Positions 36,858-47,173 of a stretch of DNA of 47,173 bases are shown here, in pieces. Every line of letters begins with the position of its first letter. Position 1 is the stretch's first letter. This DNA comes from Acidobacteriota bacterium. GTDB lineage: Bacteria; Acidobacteriota; Blastocatellia; RBC074. The DNA is taken from positions 1-47,173 of the forward strand of contig JAHBSF010000040.1 of the NCBI GenBank assembly GCA_019639255.1, written 5' to 3'. Below the pieces are notes generated by a model, which was not told the origin of the DNA, did not search any database, and saw only the letters and a program-made list of their open reading frames with translations. Position numbers and translations under genes: made by a program.

Positions 36858-38477
36858 TCAATTGACTTTGAGAACTACGAAGGTGAAGTCGTCGTGTTGC
36901 GGGGCGTCGGCGGTCCAGACGTTGAGGCTTTCGACGAGGCGGTTGCGCACTTCGGCTGCGGGCAGGTGCGAGAAGGATTCGAGCAGCCCCTGAAGGCGCG
37001 CTTCGCCGAACTCCTCGCCCGCGGTATTCATCGCCTCGGTAACGCCGTCGGTGAATGCGACGAGCAGATCGCCGCTCTGGAGTTCGAGCGTTTCCTCGTC
37101 GTAGGGTGTGGCTTCAAAAAGTCCGATGAAAAGGCCGCCCGTAGAGAGTTGCCGGCAATGCGCCGAACCGTTTCCGTTGCGGCGCAGCAGCATCGGCGGG
37201 TTATGGCCCGCGTTGACGTAAGACAGCCGGCGCGTGGTTTCGTCAAACCGGGCGAAGAAAAACGTCACATAAGTAGCGCCCCCGGTCGAGGCGCACAGCA
37301 AACGGTTGAGATTCGCCACGAGTTCGCCGAGCGAACGCGAAAACGGCGAGCCTTCGAGCGCCATCGTCTGGCTGCGCAGCGACGCCTGCACGCTCGACAT
37401 CACGAGCGCAGCCGAAATGCCCTTGCCCGCCACGTCGGCTATGGCTATCGCCGTTTGCTGAGGGCCGAGAGAGAGAAAATCGTAGTAATCACCGCCCACG
37501 CCGCGCGCGGGCCGGCAGTAACCGGCCAGGTCCAGATGCGGCGAATCGGGAGCGCATTCTGGAAACAGCCGCTGCTGCACCTGCGCGGCAAGCGCCAGTT
37601 CCCGGCGCAATTGCTCCTCTCCGACCATCCTTTCGATGAGCTTCGAGTTCTCGATCACAAGCGCTAGCTGCCCCGCTACCGACATCAACATTTCCTTGTC
37701 GGCGTCGGAGTAGGCGTGCAGCCGCGGGCCGAGTGCGAGTATCCCTATGAGTTTCTCCTTGATCCGGATCTGCACAAGCAGGCGCGCCCTTACGCGTTCG
37801 AGCGCCGACTGTTCGCGCTCGCGGGCCTTGCGCGCGGATGCCGACGCCCGGTCGAGCGCCCGCCGCCAGGCTGTGAAATCCTCCGCCTCCAGCACAAGCG
37901 GTTGCGCCATATGCTGAAGGCGCTTGACCACGAATGCATCAGCGGCAAGCACCGGCATTTCGCCGCCCTCGCGCCCACCCTCGCCGTTCACTACCTCGTA
38001 TAATGGCGGCTCTGCGATGCGGCAACGGAACCGCCCCGTAGCATCGTCGCGCACGAATATCGATGCGGTATCGGCTTCGAGTTCATCTCCTATTCGCTCC
38101 ACAATCGACCGGTAAAGATGATCGATGTCCGTCGCTGCGCGCGCCTCCTGCCCAAGATCGAACAGTATCCGCCGCTCGTCATAAACCGGAGGCGCAAACC
38201 TTCGTTCGAGCGCAGGCGCTACCCACCGCCTGACCGCCATATGAGCCGCCGCCGCAAGCCCCAGCAACAGCACGGCCGCCCCCAGATCCGCGCGAGCCCC
38301 GAATCCGTCTATCCACGCCGCGCGCCGCCCCGTCAGGCAATACGCAAACATTACGGCATAGACTGCAAGTTCCGCGATGAGCACAATTCGCGTCACGCCG
38401 ATGGTTTGCCGCGCGTAGCGCAATCGCCGCAGCAGCCGGCTGAATTTCGGAATGTGGAATTGCGGCAGTATTCGCAT
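36858..38477 (-). CDS. SpoIIE/RsbU-type PP2C phosphatase with two N-terminal membrane helices and GAF-like sensor region
   Basis: 539 aa. Two hydrophobic helices lie near residues 30-48 and 65-85 (VLIAELAVYAVMFAYCLTG; DLGAAVLLLGLAAAAHMAV). A GAF-like region (about 105-290) includes VERIGDELEADTASIFVRDD and DKEMLMSVAGQLALVIENSK. The C-terminal PP2C domain (about 315-539) has VQQRLFPE, GGDYYDFL and AIAIADVAGKGISAALVMSS with the metal-binding Asp residues, LSYVNAGHNPPMLL, GDLLVAFTDGVTEAMN and QHDDFTFVVL. Such proteins dephosphorylate anti-anti-sigma factors. No anti-sigma or anti-anti-sigma gene is seen next to it, so the partner is elsewhere. It lies upstream of the sigma-54 activator on the same strand, with hairpin copy j between them. 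Confidence 0.92.
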   Translation of the reverse strand: MRILPQFHIPKFSRLLRRLRYARQTIGVTRIVLIAELAVYAVMFAYCLTGRRAAWIDGFGARADLGAAVLLLGLAAAAHMAVRRWVAPALERRFAPPVYDERRILFDLGQEARAATDIDHLYRSIVERIGDELEADTASIFVRDDATGRFRCRIAEPPLYEVVNGEGGREGGEMPVLAADAFVVKRLQHMAQPLVLEAEDFTAWRRALDRASASARKAREREQSALERVRARLLVQIRIKEKLIGILALGPRLHAYSDADKEMLMSVAGQLALVIENSKLIERMVGEEQLRRELALAAQVQQRLFPECAPDSPHLDLAGYCRPARGVGGDYYDFLSLGPQQTAIAIADVAGKGISAALVMSSVQASLRSQTMALEGSPFSRSLGELVANLNRLLCASTGGATYVTFFFARFDETTRRLSYVNAGHNPPMLLRRNGNGSAHCRQLSTGGLFIGLFEATPYDEETLELQSGDLLVAFTDGVTEAMNTAGEEFGEARLQGLLESFSHLPAAEVRNRLVESLNVWTADAPQHDDFTFVVLKVN

Positions 38478-38496
38478 CTCAACCAGTCGGGAAAAC

Positions 38497-38590
38497 AGAC
38501 CGCGGAAAACCTGGCGCGGAAGGCGCGGAAAGATTTTTCGTCTTTCCGTGATTTCTGCGCCTTTTTTTCAGTGTATTCCGCGGTTTCTCT
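38497..38590. repeat. Divergent copy of the dispersed hairpin family (copy k)
   Basis: The left arm CCGCGGAAAACCTGGCGCGG is followed by AAGGCGCGGAAAGATTTTTC. The right arm is TCTTTCCGTGATTTCTGCGC then TTCAGTGTATTCCGCGGTTT. Words are of the GCGCGGAAA kind rather than ACGGAAA, but layout and size are the same. It lies between the ADOP-permease stop and the phosphatase start. Confidence 0.78.
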
Positions 38591-38604
38591 TCATTCTCAG
38601 CCAA

Positions 38605-41010
38605 TCACTCGCTTCGCAGCGCAATCATCGGATCGACCCGCGTAGCCCGCCGCGCAGGGACATAACACGCAAGCAGCGCCACGCACGTCAATGCTGCAAC
38701 CATCACGGCGTAGGTTAACGGATCGCTCGCGCTTACGCCGTAGAGCAGGCTCCCGATCAACTGCGCAAGCCCCATCGAGGCGCCCAGCCCGATGGCGATC
38801 CCTATGCCCGTAAGCATCGCTCCCTGACCTACTATCAGCTTGACTATGTCGCGACGTTCGGCGCCGAGCGCCATACGTATGCCTATTTCGCGCGTGCTCT
38901 GCGAAACCGTATACGACATCACGCCGTAGATCCCCACCGCCGCAAGCACCATTGCAAGCGCTGCAAAAAGCCCCAGCAGCAGCATATTCAGGCGTCTGTC
39001 TGCAACGGCAAGGCCGAGTACATCCTCCATCGTGCGCACGCTGTAGACGGGCTGCGCCGGATCGAGTTCGCGCACCGCGCCGCGCACCGAGCCCGCAAGC
39101 GCCAGGGGGTCGCCCTGCGCGCGCACGACAAATCCCGCGCTCTGCACCATCGCGCCCGCCTGCGCATACGGCAGATACAATTCGGGCCGCGCCGCTGCGG
39201 TCAGTCCCGATTGTCTGACATCGCCCACCACGCCCACAATCGTCGTCCAGTCGGAAACGCCGGAATTCATTCGCTTGCCTACGGCGTCCTCATCCGGAAA
39301 AAGCGCGCGCGCAAGCGCGCTGTTGATTATCACAGCGGGCGCGGCGCCGGCCTGATCCGCCGCGTTGAAAAACCGCCCCGCAATGAGCGGCACGCCGAGC
39401 GCGCGGAAATAATCCGGGCTGACTGCGCGGTATTCGACAAGCGGCGACTGTCCCGGCGCAAATTCGGGACGCCCCTCTACATTGACATCCCCGTTGAACC
39501 CCGACTGCACGAGCGGCAGCATGTTGATCATTCCGGCGGCTTCCACTCCCGGCAGCGCAGCAATGCGTTCGAGCAGTCCGCGATGAAAGGCGACGATCGA
39601 TTCCTGCGCCGGGTATTTCGACTCCGGCAGCGTCAATCGCAGCGTCAGCACGCCTTTTGCCTGCATTCCGGTATCGAGCCGCTGCAACTGCTGGAAGCTG
39701 CGAATCAGCAGACCCGCGCCGGCCAGAAGCACGAGTGCAAGCGCGATTTCCGCCACTACGAGCGCCTTGCGCAAACTTCCGTGACGCGGCCCGTCCCCAC
39801 TGCGTCCGCCCTCCTTCAGATCCTCGTGCAGATCCGTACGCGACACGCGCAATGCGGGCGCAAGCCCGAAAGCGATCCCGGTCAGAAGCGATACAATGAA
39901 CGTGAACACGACTACGCGCGCGTCGAGCGCGACTTCGCCCGCGCGCGGCAGAAAGCCGATCGCCCATACCATCAGCAGATCGACGCCCCATTTGCCTATG
40001 GCAAGGCCGAGCAAACCGCCGAACCCGGACAGCACGAGACTCTCGGTAAGAAACTGGAATACGAGGCGCGAGCGGCCGGCGCCGAGCGCTGCGCGTATTG
40101 CCAGTTCACGGCGTCTGCCCGCAGCGCGCGCAAGCAGCAGGTTCGCCACGTTGACGCAGGCAATCAGCAGGACGAAAAACACCGCGCCTGAGAGCATCAG
40201 CAGCCCCTGCCGCGATCCGCCTGTTACGCCCTCCTTGAGCCGTTCTATGCGCACGCTGCGGCCCGATTGCTGCTGCGGATACTGCTCTTCTATGCGCCGC
40301 GCTATGGATTTCATCTGCTCGTCGGCCTGATCGAGAGTTGCATCCGCGCCCAGCCGGGCTACGACCAGAAACGCATGATTGCCGCGATTCGCCTCCTGAT
40401 TCTGCGTATACACAAGCGGCGTCCAGATTTCGGTCGTCTCGGACGGAAAGCGGAAGCCCGCAGGCATTACGCCTATGACCGCAGCAGCCTCGCCGCCGAT
40501 CTGAATTTCGCGTCCTATGATGGAGGGATCGGCGGCGTAATTGCGCCGCCACAGCCGGTCGCTCAGCACCGCTACGCGCGCCGATCCTGCTGTGTCTTCG
40601 CCGCCTTCGAACCATCGTCCGAGCTGCGGCGCTACGCCCATCGTCGCAAAGAAATTCGATGAAACGGCGGCCCCCACAACTCGTTCGGGGCTTTCCATAC
40701 CCGACAGATTGACGTTGCGAAACGAGTATGCGGCGATTGAGGAGAATACCGTATTCTGCTCGCGCCAGTCCTTGATGTTCGGCGCCGAGACCGAGCCCCA
40801 GCCCGCGGGCGGGAACGTCTCCCAGAGGCGGACGAGTTTTTCCGGTTCGGGATATGGCAGCGGCCTGAGCAAGACCGCATCCACTACGCTGAAAATGGCG
40901 CTGTTGGCGCCGATGCCGAGTCCGAGCGTAAGCACGGCGACGAGTGTGAATCCGGGACGCTTGCGCAGCGTCCTCAATGCAAATCGCAGATCCTGCAGGA
41001 ATCGGCCCAC
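38605..41010 (-). CDS. ADOP-type ABC transporter permease (MacB/FtsX-like)
   Basis: 801 aa. GTG at 41010 has GGAGAGGAG upstream. The N-terminus RFALRTLRKRPGFTLVAVLT and GIGANSAIFSVVDAVLLRPL is the signature of the acidobacterial duplicated orphan permease family. A MacB-type periplasmic domain (about 50-230) lies between the first helix and three helices of the first FtsX domain (FFVLLIACVNVANLLLARAAGRRRELAIRAALGA). A second periplasmic region and a second FtsX domain follow (MLLLGLFAALAMVLAAVGIYGVM; STREIGIRMALGAERRDI). No ATPase gene is adjacent, as usual for this family. The substrate is unknown. It supports the taxonomic placement in Acidobacteriota. Confidence 0.93.
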   Translation of the reverse strand: MGRFLQDLRFALRTLRKRPGFTLVAVLTLGLGIGANSAIFSVVDAVLLRPLPYPEPEKLVRLWETFPPAGWGSVSAPNIKDWREQNTVFSSIAAYSFRNVNLSGMESPERVVGAAVSSNFFATMGVAPQLGRWFEGGEDTAGSARVAVLSDRLWRRNYAADPSIIGREIQIGGEAAAVIGVMPAGFRFPSETTEIWTPLVYTQNQEANRGNHAFLVVARLGADATLDQADEQMKSIARRIEEQYPQQQSGRSVRIERLKEGVTGGSRQGLLMLSGAVFFVLLIACVNVANLLLARAAGRRRELAIRAALGAGRSRLVFQFLTESLVLSGFGGLLGLAIGKWGVDLLMVWAIGFLPRAGEVALDARVVVFTFIVSLLTGIAFGLAPALRVSRTDLHEDLKEGGRSGDGPRHGSLRKALVVAEIALALVLLAGAGLLIRSFQQLQRLDTGMQAKGVLTLRLTLPESKYPAQESIVAFHRGLLERIAALPGVEAAGMINMLPLVQSGFNGDVNVEGRPEFAPGQSPLVEYRAVSPDYFRALGVPLIAGRFFNAADQAGAAPAVIINSALARALFPDEDAVGKRMNSGVSDWTTIVGVVGDVRQSGLTAAARPELYLPYAQAGAMVQSAGFVVRAQGDPLALAGSVRGAVRELDPAQPVYSVRTMEDVLGLAVADRRLNMLLLGLFAALAMVLAAVGIYGVMSYTVSQSTREIGIRMALGAERRDIVKLIVGQGAMLTGIGIAIGLGASMGLAQLIGSLLYGVSASDPLTYAVMVAALTCVALLACYVPARRATRVDPMIALRSE

Positions 41011-41156
41011 GGGCGAATGTCTCCTCTCCGGTTTTCTTCAATCGCCTGTTGGTGTCGATAACGACGGGAAGGTTGCAGAAAGTTCGGAAGAAGATGCCGG
41101 CAGGTCAGGGGAGGATCGAATCTCGCTTCGTGTGCGCGGGCGAGACGCGCGAAAAA

Positions 41157-41250
41157 GAGAGATAACGAAACAAACGAAATCAAACGAAAATTACGGGAAA
41201 TGTGAATATTTCCGTAGTTTCCGTCTTTTTTCGTTTGTTCCGTTTATTCC
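41157..41250. repeat. Full copy of the dispersed hairpin family (copy l)
   Basis: The left arm AGAGAGATAACGAAACAAAC continues GAAATCAAACGAAAATTACG. The centre is AAATGTGAATATTT. The right arm is CCGTAGTTTCCGTCTTTTTT then CGTTTGTTCCGTTTATTCCG. It lies upstream of the ADOP permease and ends just before the guaB stop at 41260. The stretch 41011-41156 shows no gene. Confidence 0.87.
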
Positions 41251-41259
41251 GCGGGTTAT

Positions 41260-42833
<1,574 letters not shown>

Positions 42834-42859
42834 CATTTTCCCGGAGCAGTGGCGTCCGG

Positions 42860-43627
42860 TTACTGCCAGTATTCCTGATAGTTCTCCCTTGTGAGAACCG
42901 CATTCTTAAGCCTCGTCTTCCCCGTATTCGGTTCGAGTTTCATCGGGCGGCCGTTGAGTTCCGCCGTGAGCGCAAGCACATTGCCGAGGTCCACCATCAG
43001 ACGATCCGAAGCCGTAAACTCCTGCGCCTCGCCCGAACGAAGTATCTTCGTTACGGGCTGCTGGTCGTCGCTCGTAACCCGCATCCAGCAGTCGCCGTTG
43101 CTCGCCACGAGCCGCAACCGCAGGTCCTGCGCCGCTTCGGGCGTGGGCGCCGGAGTCGGCGTAGCGGTCGCGGCGGACTCCGGCGTCGCAGTCGCAACCG
43201 GCGAAGGCGTTGCGCCCGTCGCCGCAGCCTGTCCCGCATCTATGCCCGTTGAAGTGGCGTACTGGTATGCGGCGTAGGCTCCGGCCGCAAGGATCATGAA
43301 TATCAGCGCGGGCAATATGAACCGGCCGGATGAGGAGCGCGGCTCGAAATCTTCCAGATAATTTACCGACGTCTTTTGCGGTTCGGCGCCGCGTTCGCTC
43401 ATCATCAGATCGTAGCGCGCCGTGATCTGATCTTCGTCGAGCCCCACCTGCCGCGCGTATTTCCGCACAAACGAGCGATTGAATATTCCGCCCGGCAATT
43501 GATCGTACTGATCGTTTTCGATCGCCTGCAAAAAGCGCATGCCGATGTGCGTGGCCTGCGAAATCTCGCGCAGATTTATTCCGCGCTCCTCGCGCGCCTG
43601 CTTCAGTTCCTGGCCCAGTGATGGCAT
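42860..43627 (-). CDS. RodZ-like helix-turn-helix membrane protein
   Basis: 255 aa. An N-terminal HTH_25 domain (residues 1-75: LGQELKQAREERGINLREIS, LPGGIFNRSFVRKYARQVGL) is followed by a basic/serine linker, one transmembrane helix (about 103-121, FILPALIFMILAAGAYAAY) and a Pro/Ala/Thr-rich spacer (about 130-165). A C-terminal DUF4115 beta-domain (about 168-235: LRLRLVASNGDCWMRVTSDD, SGEAQEFTASDRLMVDLGN) completes the RodZ layout. RodZ links MreB filaments to the cell-wall elongation machine. No mre or pbp genes are seen near it, so a role in cell shape is by family only. The protein is oriented with its HTH in the cytoplasm. Confidence 0.88.
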   Translation of the reverse strand: MPSLGQELKQAREERGINLREISQATHIGMRFLQAIENDQYDQLPGGIFNRSFVRKYARQVGLDEDQITARYDLMMSERGAEPQKTSVNYLEDFEPRSSSGRFILPALIFMILAAGAYAAYQYATSTGIDAGQAAATGATPSPVATATPESAATATPTPAPTPEAAQDLRLRLVASNGDCWMRVTSDDQQPVTKILRSGEAQEFTASDRLMVDLGNVLALTAELNGRPMKLEPNTGKTRLKNAVLTRENYQEYWQ

Positions 43628-43737
43628 CTCTCGACTCGGCCCCTCTTACTCTTGATATTCTGTTTGTGTATGCATTGCATGCATCGGGCGCCGGAGGCAA
43701 CTTTGACGCCCCGAATTAAACACGTATCTTAGGAGAA

Positions 43738-45807
<2,070 letters not shown>

Positions 45808-45883
45808 TGAAATGTTTTGATCCTTATTCCGCGTTCCCTGTTTGATCTCACTATCTGTATCATTATCCGCGTGGAATGATTTA

Positions 45884-46021
45884 AATCAAACCACACGATA
45901 AGAGAGAGATAACGGAACAAACGAAAAAAGACCGGAACAGACGGAAATATTCAACTTTTTCGTAATTTTCGTTGCATTTCGTTTGTTCCGTTATCTCTCT
46001 CTTATCGTGTGGTTTGATTTA
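45884..46021. repeat. Best-preserved copy of the dispersed hairpin family (copy n)
   Basis: The terminal arms are perfect over 44 nt, starting AAATCAAACCACACGATAAG, then AGAGAGATAACGGAACAAAC and GAAA on the left, with the reverse complement on the right. The inner part is imperfectly paired (ACCGGAACAGACGGAAATAT against CGTAATTTTCGTTGC). It lies in a divergent gap between the starts of the SPATA20-like gene and gph, so it cannot be serving only as a terminator there. Confidence 0.93.
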
Positions 46022-46052
46022 ACCACGGAAAGGTAAAATTGACATCAACTTC

Positions 46053-46715
46053 ATGACAAGATTTCGCTGCCTGCTCTTCGATCTCGACGGCACGCTCGTG
46101 GATTCGCGCGCCGATATCATTCTTTCCGTAAACCTGATGCTCGGCGAACTCCAACTGCCTCAACAGGCCGACGACCGCATTCTGCGTTTCGTAGGCGAAG
46201 GCGCAAGGCTTCTGGTAGAACGCGCTCTAGCGGCCGCTTCAATGCACGCTCCGGGCGAGCGCGAAATCGACCGCGCGCTGGAGGTTTTCCGCCGGCATTA
46301 TCGCCTACACCTGCTCGACCAAACGCGCCCTTATCCGGAAGTCGAGGAAACGATACTCGAACTTGCGCATATGCCGCTCGCCGTCGTCACAAACAAACCT
46401 TACGATTTTACGGTGGAGCTGCTCGAAGGGTTGAAACTCAGCCGGCATTTCACGGCCGTCATCGGCGGCGACAGCCTCAGCGTGCGCAAACCCGCGCCCG
46501 ACCCGCTGCTGGAAGCCGCGCGGCGGTGCAATCAACCGCCTGAAAATTGCCTGATGATCGGAGATACGCGGATAGATATCGAAGCAGGCCGCGCCGCCGG
46601 CATCACTACCTGCGGATTTACCGCAGGTTTCCGCGGACGCGAGGAACTCGAAGCCGCGGGCGCAGACCTGCTCATAGACCGCTTCGGACAGTTGCGGGAA
46701 ATCGCGGGGCTGTAA
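46053..46715 (+). CDS. gph: HAD-family hydrolase, probable phosphoglycolate phosphatase
   Basis: 220 aa. HAD motif I is [12 protein letters not shown] (nucleophile and acid Asp, about residues 9-13), followed by a four-helix cap ([20 protein letters not shown]). Motif II is LAVVTNKP, motif III lies in [19 protein letters not shown] (Lys), and motif IV is [19 protein letters not shown]. This pattern fits Gph, which removes phosphate from 2-phosphoglycolate formed during DNA repair, though related HADs act on other small sugar phosphates. The upstream gap holds hairpin copy n and only a weak ribosome site (GGAAAGG, long spacing). It is not linked to the RuBisCO-like protein by position. Confidence 0.85.
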   Translation: MTRFRCLLFDLDGTLVDSRADIILSVNLMLGELQLPQQADDRILRFVGEGARLLVERALAAASMHAPGEREIDRALEVFRRHYRLHLLDQTRPYPEVEETILELAHMPLAVVTNKPYDFTVELLEGLKLSRHFTAVIGGDSLSVRKPAPDPLLEAARRCNQPPENCLMIGDTRIDIEAGRAAGITTCGFTAGFRGREELEAAGADLLIDRFGQLREIAGL

Positions 46716-46721
46716 GAATTC

Positions 46722-46916
46722 TTACTGCGCCGGCGCAGTCAGCTTCTTTATCACCATCCAGATGATGTAAATCGCTCCGGCGAAAACCGCTACCTTGATG
46801 GCCAGACCGAGCAGCCCGAAAACCGTGCCGAGCAGACTCAGTGCGATCATACCCGCTACGGCCACAACCACGAGCGCTACGATAACGAAAATTACATTGC
46901 CCACCACGTTTGTCAT
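46722..46916 (-). CDS. Small two-helix membrane protein, 64 aa
   Basis: ATG at 46916 is chosen because AAAGGAG lies 9 nt upstream; the frame extends to 47006 without such a site. The protein has two predicted transmembrane helices (NVIFVIVALVVVAVAGMIAL and GLAIKVAVFAGAIYIIWMVI) and a short Lys-rich tail (KKLTAPAQ). No family was recognised. Its stop lies 6 nt from the convergent gph stop. Confidence 0.75.
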   Translation of the reverse strand: MTNVVGNVIFVIVALVVVAVAGMIALSLLGTVFGLLGLAIKVAVFAGAIYIIWMVIKKLTAPAQ

Positions 46917-47150
46917 AGAGGATGTCTCCTTTCGCGTCTGCTGAACCGATATACGCGCATCGGTACGCAAGTGTTTCACGAAAACTTGAGATTTGACGCT
47001 CTCCACCTAAGCCTGTCGGCTTTGTGTGAAGTATTCCCGGCGCAGGAAGATAAATTCTGCCATACGCGTTACGGGCGGCTGAAACTGAAGCCGGGATTTT
47101 GAGTCAGGAAGTGTACAGGCGCCGAGCACTCTGGAGCAGACCCGATCCGG

Positions 47151-47169
47151 CTTATACAGTCTGTATAAG
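47151..47169. promoter_or_regulatory. Perfect 19-bp palindrome near the window end
   Basis: CTTATACAG and CTGTATAAG flank one central T. It is 235 nt upstream of the small membrane protein start and may lie before a gene beyond the window. The form suits a dimeric repressor operator; the protein that binds it is unknown. The rest of 46917-47150 shows no gene. Confidence 0.4.
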
Positions 47170-47173
47170 ATCA

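Noticed and set aside
42860-43627. XRE-type transcription repressor
   Set aside because: The helix-turn-helix is followed by one transmembrane helix and a DUF4115 domain, which is the RodZ layout.
46053-46715. Gph as a partner of the RuBisCO-like protein in a photorespiration-like route
   Set aside because: The genes are about 24 kb apart, on opposite strands and separated by unrelated genes; the OiaT product would be glycolate, not phosphoglycolate.

Overview
The window looks like a chromosomal segment of an Acidobacteriota bacterium, probably class Blastocatellia or a relative (inference). The indications are an ADOP-type orphan ABC permease, two Oar-like TonB-dependent receptors with an N-terminal carboxypeptidase-regulatory-like domain, a DUF1501/DUF1549-DUF1553 protein pair, a type III glutamine synthetase, and moderately high GC. 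No rRNA, tRNA, CRISPR array, transposase or phage gene was seen.

Left part (1-10268). A leftward group encodes an M19-dipeptidase-like protein, a small secreted protein and a TonB-dependent receptor whose stop codon falls on the window edge. Rightward thiD and an NrdD-like ribonucleotide reductase follow, separated by a large hairpin built from a heptamer repeat. A PqaA-like secreted alpha/beta-hydrolase gene converges on the reductase gene.

Centre (10269-32338). This is the main discovery: a leftward locus of 12 genes, plus a divergent AraC-type regulator, that reads as an almost complete D-apiose scavenging and catabolic system. It has a GH140-like apiosidase, a TonB receptor, a CUT2 sugar ABC importer (binding protein, permease, ATPase, permease), an ApsD-like D-apiose dehydrogenase, ApnL lactonase, ApnO oxidoisomerase, OiaK kinase and a RuBisCO-like protein (OiaX or OiaT type). 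A DUF1549/DUF1553 and DUF1501 pair heads the locus. Several genes overlap by 4-8 nt. Two promoter regions share a candidate AraC-type operator with half-sites 21 bp apart.

Right part (32430-47173). A type III glutamine synthetase gene carries a good sigma-54 promoter match and lies just downstream of a NifA-like sigma-54 activator gene, which suggests local nitrogen control. Further right are a SpoIIE-type phosphatase, the ADOP permease, guaB, a RodZ-like gene, a SPATA20/YyaL-like thioredoxin-fold protein, a phosphoglycolate-phosphatase-like HAD protein and a small membrane protein.

Many gaps between genes hold copies of one family of long imperfect palindromes, about 90-150 bp, built from A/G-rich words such as ACGGAA and ACGAAA. 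They lie in convergent, tandem and divergent gaps and sometimes reach into gene ends. Copies share two kinds of flanking arm that appear to have been shuffled. This dispersed hairpin family is the second notable feature of the window.
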